A stretch of 64,000 nucleotides of DNA from Spirochaeta cellobiosiphila DSM 17781 (GTDB taxonomy: Bacteria; Spirochaetota; Spirochaetia; DSM-17781): contig NZ_KE384555.1 of the NCBI RefSeq assembly GCF_000426705.1, positions 442,117 through 506,116 of the forward strand, read 5' to 3'. Below, in pieces: positions 60,760 through 64,000 of the stretch. The notes beneath the pieces were generated by a model. The model did not search any database and was not told the DNA's origin. It was given only the letters and a program-made list of their open reading frames with translations. Every line of letters starts with the position of its first letter. Position 1 is the first letter of the stretch. Made by a program: the position numbers and the translations under genes.

Positions 60760-62250
60760 CTAATTTTTCTCCCTAAAATCCTTATCTATGGCAGCAGCAG
60801 CACGCCGGCCTTCACCCATGGCCAGTATAACCGTGGCAGCACCAAGAACAATATCACCACCAGCATAAACACCTTTTATGGAAGTCCTATTGTCTTCATC
60901 TACCACAATGTTACCCCACTTGTTCACTTCCAAATCATTAGTGGTTTGGCGTATCAGAGGATTAGCCACATTGCCTAAAGCAGGTATTACCGTATCCATA
61001 TCCAGGAGAAAATCACTGCCCTCAATAGGCATAGGACGTCTTCTACCAGAAGAGTCGGGTTCGCCCAATTCGTATTTCTGACATTTAATCGCCTTTACAT
61101 GCCCCTTGTCATCACCAAGGATTTCTACAGGATTAGCAAGAAAGTGAAAGTTAATCCCCTCTTCCATAGCATGTTCGATCTCCTCTGCTCTGGCAGGCAT
61201 TTCCTGTCTTGTTCTCCGATAGATCACATTGACTTGCTCCGCTCCAAGACGTAAAGCCATACGCGCCGCATCCATAGCCACATTACCTCCGCCCAGGACA
61301 GCCACTTTATGGGAGTCATAGATGGGCGTATCCACATGGTTCTTATCGTAGGCTTTCATTAAGTTAGCCCTGGTCAGGTATTCATTGGCAGAAAACACTC
61401 CTATAAGATTCTCACCTGGTATACTCATAAATCGGGGAAGCCCCGCCCCGGAACCAATAAATACGGCATCAAAACCTTCCTTTGTCATTAAGGCTTCAAT
61501 AGTATTGGTTCGGCCCACAAGATAATTCATATGAAAATCAACACCCATGGACCTAAGATTAGCCACTTCCTGTTCAACAATTTGCTTAGGCAAACGGAAT
61601 TCGGGAATACCGTAAATCATAACCCCGCCAGCCTTATGAAACGCTTCAAAGACAGTCACTTGGTGCCCCTGTTTACGCAGATCCGCTGCAGCTGTTAATC
61701 CAGCGGGACCGGAACCGACGATAGCCACCTTCTTACCCGTATCAGGTTTACATTGGGGAGTCTGAACAGCTCCTCGATTACGTTCCCAATCGGCTAAGAA
61801 TCTTTCAATACGGCCGATGGCCACAGACTTCATAGGATCTTTTAGCCCCTTACCAACAGTACACTTGGCCATACACTGTACTTCCTGAGGACAAACACGG
61901 CCACAGATAGCAGGAAGCAGACTAGATTCCTTGATAGTATCAACGGCCTCCTGAAACTTCCCTTCTCCTGCTAATTTAACAAAACGAGGGATATCGATTC
62001 CTACAGGACAGCCCTGCACACAAGGTTTATTTTTACAATCCAGACAGCGTTGGGCTTCCACTTGAGCGGCCACTGGTGAGTACCCCAAAGCAACCTCTTC
62101 CTGATTATGAGCCCGTACTTTCGGATCCTGACTAGGCATATCCATTTGGGGAATAGCCATTCTGGATTTGGCATTTAAGGAAGAAATATCCATGGTATCC
62201 CATAGTGTTTGGGCATCCTTTAATAACAATTCTGGTGTTTTATGTTGCAT
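60760..62250 (-). CDS. nfnB: NfnB, large subunit of ferredoxin:NADP oxidoreductase (GltD-like)
   Basis: The 496-residue subunit has an N-terminal double iron-sulphur region (CLDCKNKPCVQGCPVGIDIP and CGRVCPQEVQCMAKC) and two nucleotide-binding folds (VAIVGSGPAGLTAAADL for FAD and VAVLGGGNVAMDAARMAL for NADP), ending VYAGGDIVLGAATVILAMGEGR. Alone it would be called glutamate synthase small subunit, but its direct linkage to an NfnA-like gene, with no gltB, points to electron-bifurcating transhydrogenase. That enzyme links reduced ferredoxin and NADH to NADPH. The ATG directly follows the nfnA stop. Confidence 0.9.
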   Translation of the reverse strand: MQHKTPELLLKDAQTLWDTMDISSLNAKSRMAIPQMDMPSQDPKVRAHNQEEVALGYSPVAAQVEAQRCLDCKNKPCVQGCPVGIDIPRFVKLAGEGKFQEAVDTIKESSLLPAICGRVCPQEVQCMAKCTVGKGLKDPMKSVAIGRIERFLADWERNRGAVQTPQCKPDTGKKVAIVGSGPAGLTAAADLRKQGHQVTVFEAFHKAGGVMIYGIPEFRLPKQIVEQEVANLRSMGVDFHMNYLVGRTNTIEALMTKEGFDAVFIGSGAGLPRFMSIPGENLIGVFSANEYLTRANLMKAYDKNHVDTPIYDSHKVAVLGGGNVAMDAARMALRLGAEQVNVIYRRTRQEMPARAEEIEHAMEEGINFHFLANPVEILGDDKGHVKAIKCQKYELGEPDSSGRRRPMPIEGSDFLLDMDTVIPALGNVANPLIRQTTNDLEVNKWGNIVVDEDNRTSIKGVYAGGDIVLGAATVILAMGEGRRAAAAIDKDFREKN

Positions 62251-63114
62251 TTAATGGTCCCTCTTCTGAAGAAGTTCTGCTTGTTTATCAATCACACATT
62301 GGTGATTAGCCTTGGTTTCCTGCTTTTTATAGGACTGTTGTCTTAACATCATATTGTCAAAATCCACTAGATGACCATCAAACTCAGGACCATCAACACA
62401 GACGAATTTAATTTTATTATCTACAGTAACCCGGCACCCACCACACATCCCAGTTCCATCTACCATGATGGTATTAAGAGATACAGTCGTTTTAACCTGA
62501 AATGGTCTCGTTGTTTCCGCACAAAACTTCATCATAATAGGAGGGCCAATGGCCACCACCTCATCAACGGCTCCCTCTTCACAGAGAGCCTTAAGAGGTT
62601 CAGTCACCAAAGCTTTACGACCATAAGATCCATCATCTGTACAGATAATCAATTCATCACTCCACCGGGACATCTCTTCCTTCATAATCAGCAGATTCTT
62701 ATTACGAGCTCCGATAATAGTAATAACCCTATTCCCTGCTTGTTTATAGGCTTGAACAATGGGATGAAGAGGAGCCACACCGATTCCTCCCCCAACGCAA
62801 ACAACCGTCCCCACCTTGCCAATATGAGTGGGAGTCCCTAAAGGACCTAGAACATTCTCAATAGAATCACCAGGTTCTAGTAAGGACAAATCAGAGGTTG
62901 TTTTACCAACGGTTTGAAAGATTATAGTCACCGTACCCTTTTGGGCATCTGCATCAGCTATGGTAAGGGGAATACGTTCACCATAATCTTTATCTAATTG
63001 GATGATGAGAAACTGCCCAGCCTTCCTGTTAGAAGCAATAAGAGGAGACTCAAAAGTCATTCGAAAGACACCATCCGTCAATTGCTGCTTTTCAATTATC
63101 TTATTCACACACAC
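62251..63114 (-). CDS. nfnA: NfnA, small subunit of ferredoxin:NADP oxidoreductase
   Basis: The 287-residue subunit binds FAD and a [2Fe-2S] cluster. It shows the flavin motif GERIPLTIADAD, the pyridine-nucleotide motif VVCVGGGIGVAPLHPI, AIGPPIMMKFCAE, and the cluster ligands DGTGMCGGCRVTV and FVCVDGPEFDGHLVDF. This is the pattern of NfnA and related dihydroorotate dehydrogenase electron-transfer subunits; the neighbouring NfnB decides in favour of Nfn. It should oxidise NADH at the bifurcation site in the cytoplasm. It is the first gene of a three-gene minus-strand operon. Confidence 0.92.
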   Translation of the reverse strand: MCVNKIIEKQQLTDGVFRMTFESPLIASNRKAGQFLIIQLDKDYGERIPLTIADADAQKGTVTIIFQTVGKTTSDLSLLEPGDSIENVLGPLGTPTHIGKVGTVVCVGGGIGVAPLHPIVQAYKQAGNRVITIIGARNKNLLIMKEEMSRWSDELIICTDDGSYGRKALVTEPLKALCEEGAVDEVVAIGPPIMMKFCAETTRPFQVKTTVSLNTIMVDGTGMCGGCRVTVDNKIKFVCVDGPEFDGHLVDFDNMMLRQQSYKKQETKANHQCVIDKQAELLQKRDH

Positions 63115-63279
63115 CTCTCTTCCCTTAGGAATAAAGTAACAATTAGAACACTTAAAATCCTATTGTATCAAGACATTATAACAGAATATTGGAAAGACCA
63201 GAAAAAATAAAAATCTATAAATATCCCTGAATAGTGTGTACAATAAAAACACAATTAAAATTATTTAAGGATTTAAGGT

Positions 63280-64000
63280 ATGAAAAAAACTCTAAAAAAG
63301 CTAATAGGTCTGATGTTTCTTATACTGTTTTTGGGTTGTAGTGATACAGCCACAACATCAAAGGATAACCGTTTTAAGGTATCAAATATCGAATGGAAAT
63401 TATACAATTATGATAAAGACTACTTCCCCAAAAATCGTGAGAACGATTTATTGGCGGTCTCATGGAGATTCGATTACACAGGAAATAAATCTCAACTTAA
63501 AAGCATAGAGTTTACTGATGGTCAATCAACCTGGAATGGTATAGGACAAAGTGATTTGGACTGGAAATCAAATAGTGTGAGAATTAAGAAAAACATTTAT
63601 TCCTTTGATTATGGGAAAATAGGATCAACACTGCGCACTGGAGTGTATACATTCACGTTCACAATGGTTGATGATTCTACTTCTACCATAAGCATGAACT
63701 TGCCAATTCCAGGATCAACAACTGACAAGGATTATAATTATATTACAATAGATCCTGCACTTTTTAATACTACTGGTTATGCGCCTATGATACCAACAGC
63801 AAAAAATCTTTCTGCTAAACAGAATGGGACTAGTTACACAATTACGTTTTCTGCCAATAGTAATCTTATATATGATGGATGGGTTAATTTCTATGATAAA
63901 GATAAAGAGTATGTAGGTATGTATTACTATTTTAGAGATGATAATAACAATATAAGTAAAGAACTAAACAATGGTTCTCAATTCTATACAGATGGGCAGA
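63280..64000 (+). CDS. Putative lipoprotein, C-terminus cut by window end
   Basis: An ATG at 63280 opens a frame that stays open to the window edge (240 codons). It begins MKKTLKKLIGLMFLILFLGC with Cys20 as the lipobox cysteine. The mature part is rich in Asn, Ser, Thr, Tyr and strand-forming residues (RFKVSNIEWKLYNYD, LLAVSWRFDYTG, YDGWVNFYDKD), fitting Ig-like beta-sandwich modules. An AAGG site precedes the start. I do not recognise the family. It is divergent from the nfnAB operon. Confidence 0.75.
   Translation, partial: MKKTLKKLIGLMFLILFLGCSDTATTSKDNRFKVSNIEWKLYNYDKDYFPKNRENDLLAVSWRFDYTGNKSQLKSIEFTDGQSTWNGIGQSDLDWKSNSVRIKKNIYSFDYGKIGSTLRTGVYTFTFTMVDDSTSTISMNLPIPGSTTDKDYNYITIDPALFNTTGYAPMIPTAKNLSAKQNGTSYTITFSANSNLIYDGWVNFYDKDKEYVGMYYYFRDDNNNISKELNNGSQFYTDGQ

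Noticed and set aside
60760..62250. Annotation as glutamate synthase small subunit
   Set aside because: No large subunit gene is nearby and the direct upstream neighbour is NfnA-like, so NfnB is the better call.
1..64000. CRISPR arrays, tRNA genes, insertion sequences, prophage
   Set aside because: No regularly spaced repeats, cloverleaf-like sequences, transposase motifs or phage structural genes were found by reading.

Overview
This is 64 kb of a bacterial chromosome. It is AT-rich and gene-dense, with almost no gap longer than 260 bases and no tRNA, rRNA, phage, IS or CRISPR signal that I could see. The gene mix points to a free-living, fermentative, motile, saccharolytic Gram-negative. 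It has many lipoproteins with lipoboxes, two large chemotaxis receptors, Cache-domain signalling proteins, sugar ABC importers without their own ATPase, NfnAB, and a MurE whose DNPR motif is altered to EDPR. A Spirochaeta-type spirochaete fits best, but this is inferred from gene content because no rRNA is present.

Layout. 1-7.9 kb holds housekeeping genes: a partial lipoate ligase and a D12 adenine methyltransferase on the minus strand, then murE, an exported protein, ddl, a DnaJ-related protein and cobS on the plus strand, then a lysophospholipase. 8-12 kb is one giant pectinolytic lipoprotein (two CBM35-like modules, PL10 pectate lyase, CE8 pectin methylesterase). 12-17.3 kb is a signalling operon made of a response regulator with an EAL domain, a Leu/Ile/Val-type binding lipoprotein and a histidine kinase. 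17.6-19.7 kb is an HBM-type chemoreceptor. 19.7-25.8 kb is an RpiR-regulated, UgpB-like importer followed by an unknown small protein, a HAD phosphatase and a glycosyltransferase-like protein. 26-32.1 kb holds small stress and metal genes: a YoaK-like protein, a lipoprotein, an HU/DUF4469 protein, a COG0523 metallochaperone behind a double Fur/Zur-like box, a 26-residue lipoprotein, ohrR/gpx, a cupin and a nitroreductase. 32.2-34.1 kb is a dCache adenylate cyclase.

34.2-45.2 kb is a glycan-use operon on the minus strand: a large unclassified enzyme, a sugar-binding lipoprotein, two permeases, a GH38 alpha-mannosidase, a GH105 unsaturated-uronyl hydrolase and an AraC regulator. None of its enzymes has a signal peptide, so it looks built to import and dismantle an oligosaccharide that carries mannose and uronic acid. 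45.4-49.5 kb holds radC, an MFS exporter with a structured leader, and eda-kdgK, which would turn ketodeoxygluconate from uronates into pyruvate and glyceraldehyde-3-phosphate. Together with the pectinase and GH105 these make a plausible uronate route, with the intermediate isomerase steps lying outside the window.

49.6-64 kb contains an MFS transporter, a YfcC carrier with an M20 peptidase, a tandem pair of DUF4349 proteins, a ComB-like phosphatase, an HtrA protease, a double-Cache chemoreceptor, the nfnA-nfnB operon and a lipoprotein cut by the window end. The most unusual items are the glycan operon with its unclassified 839-residue protein, the binding-protein/kinase/EAL operon, the PL10-CE8 fusion, and several repeat-based regulatory elements not tied to known regulators.
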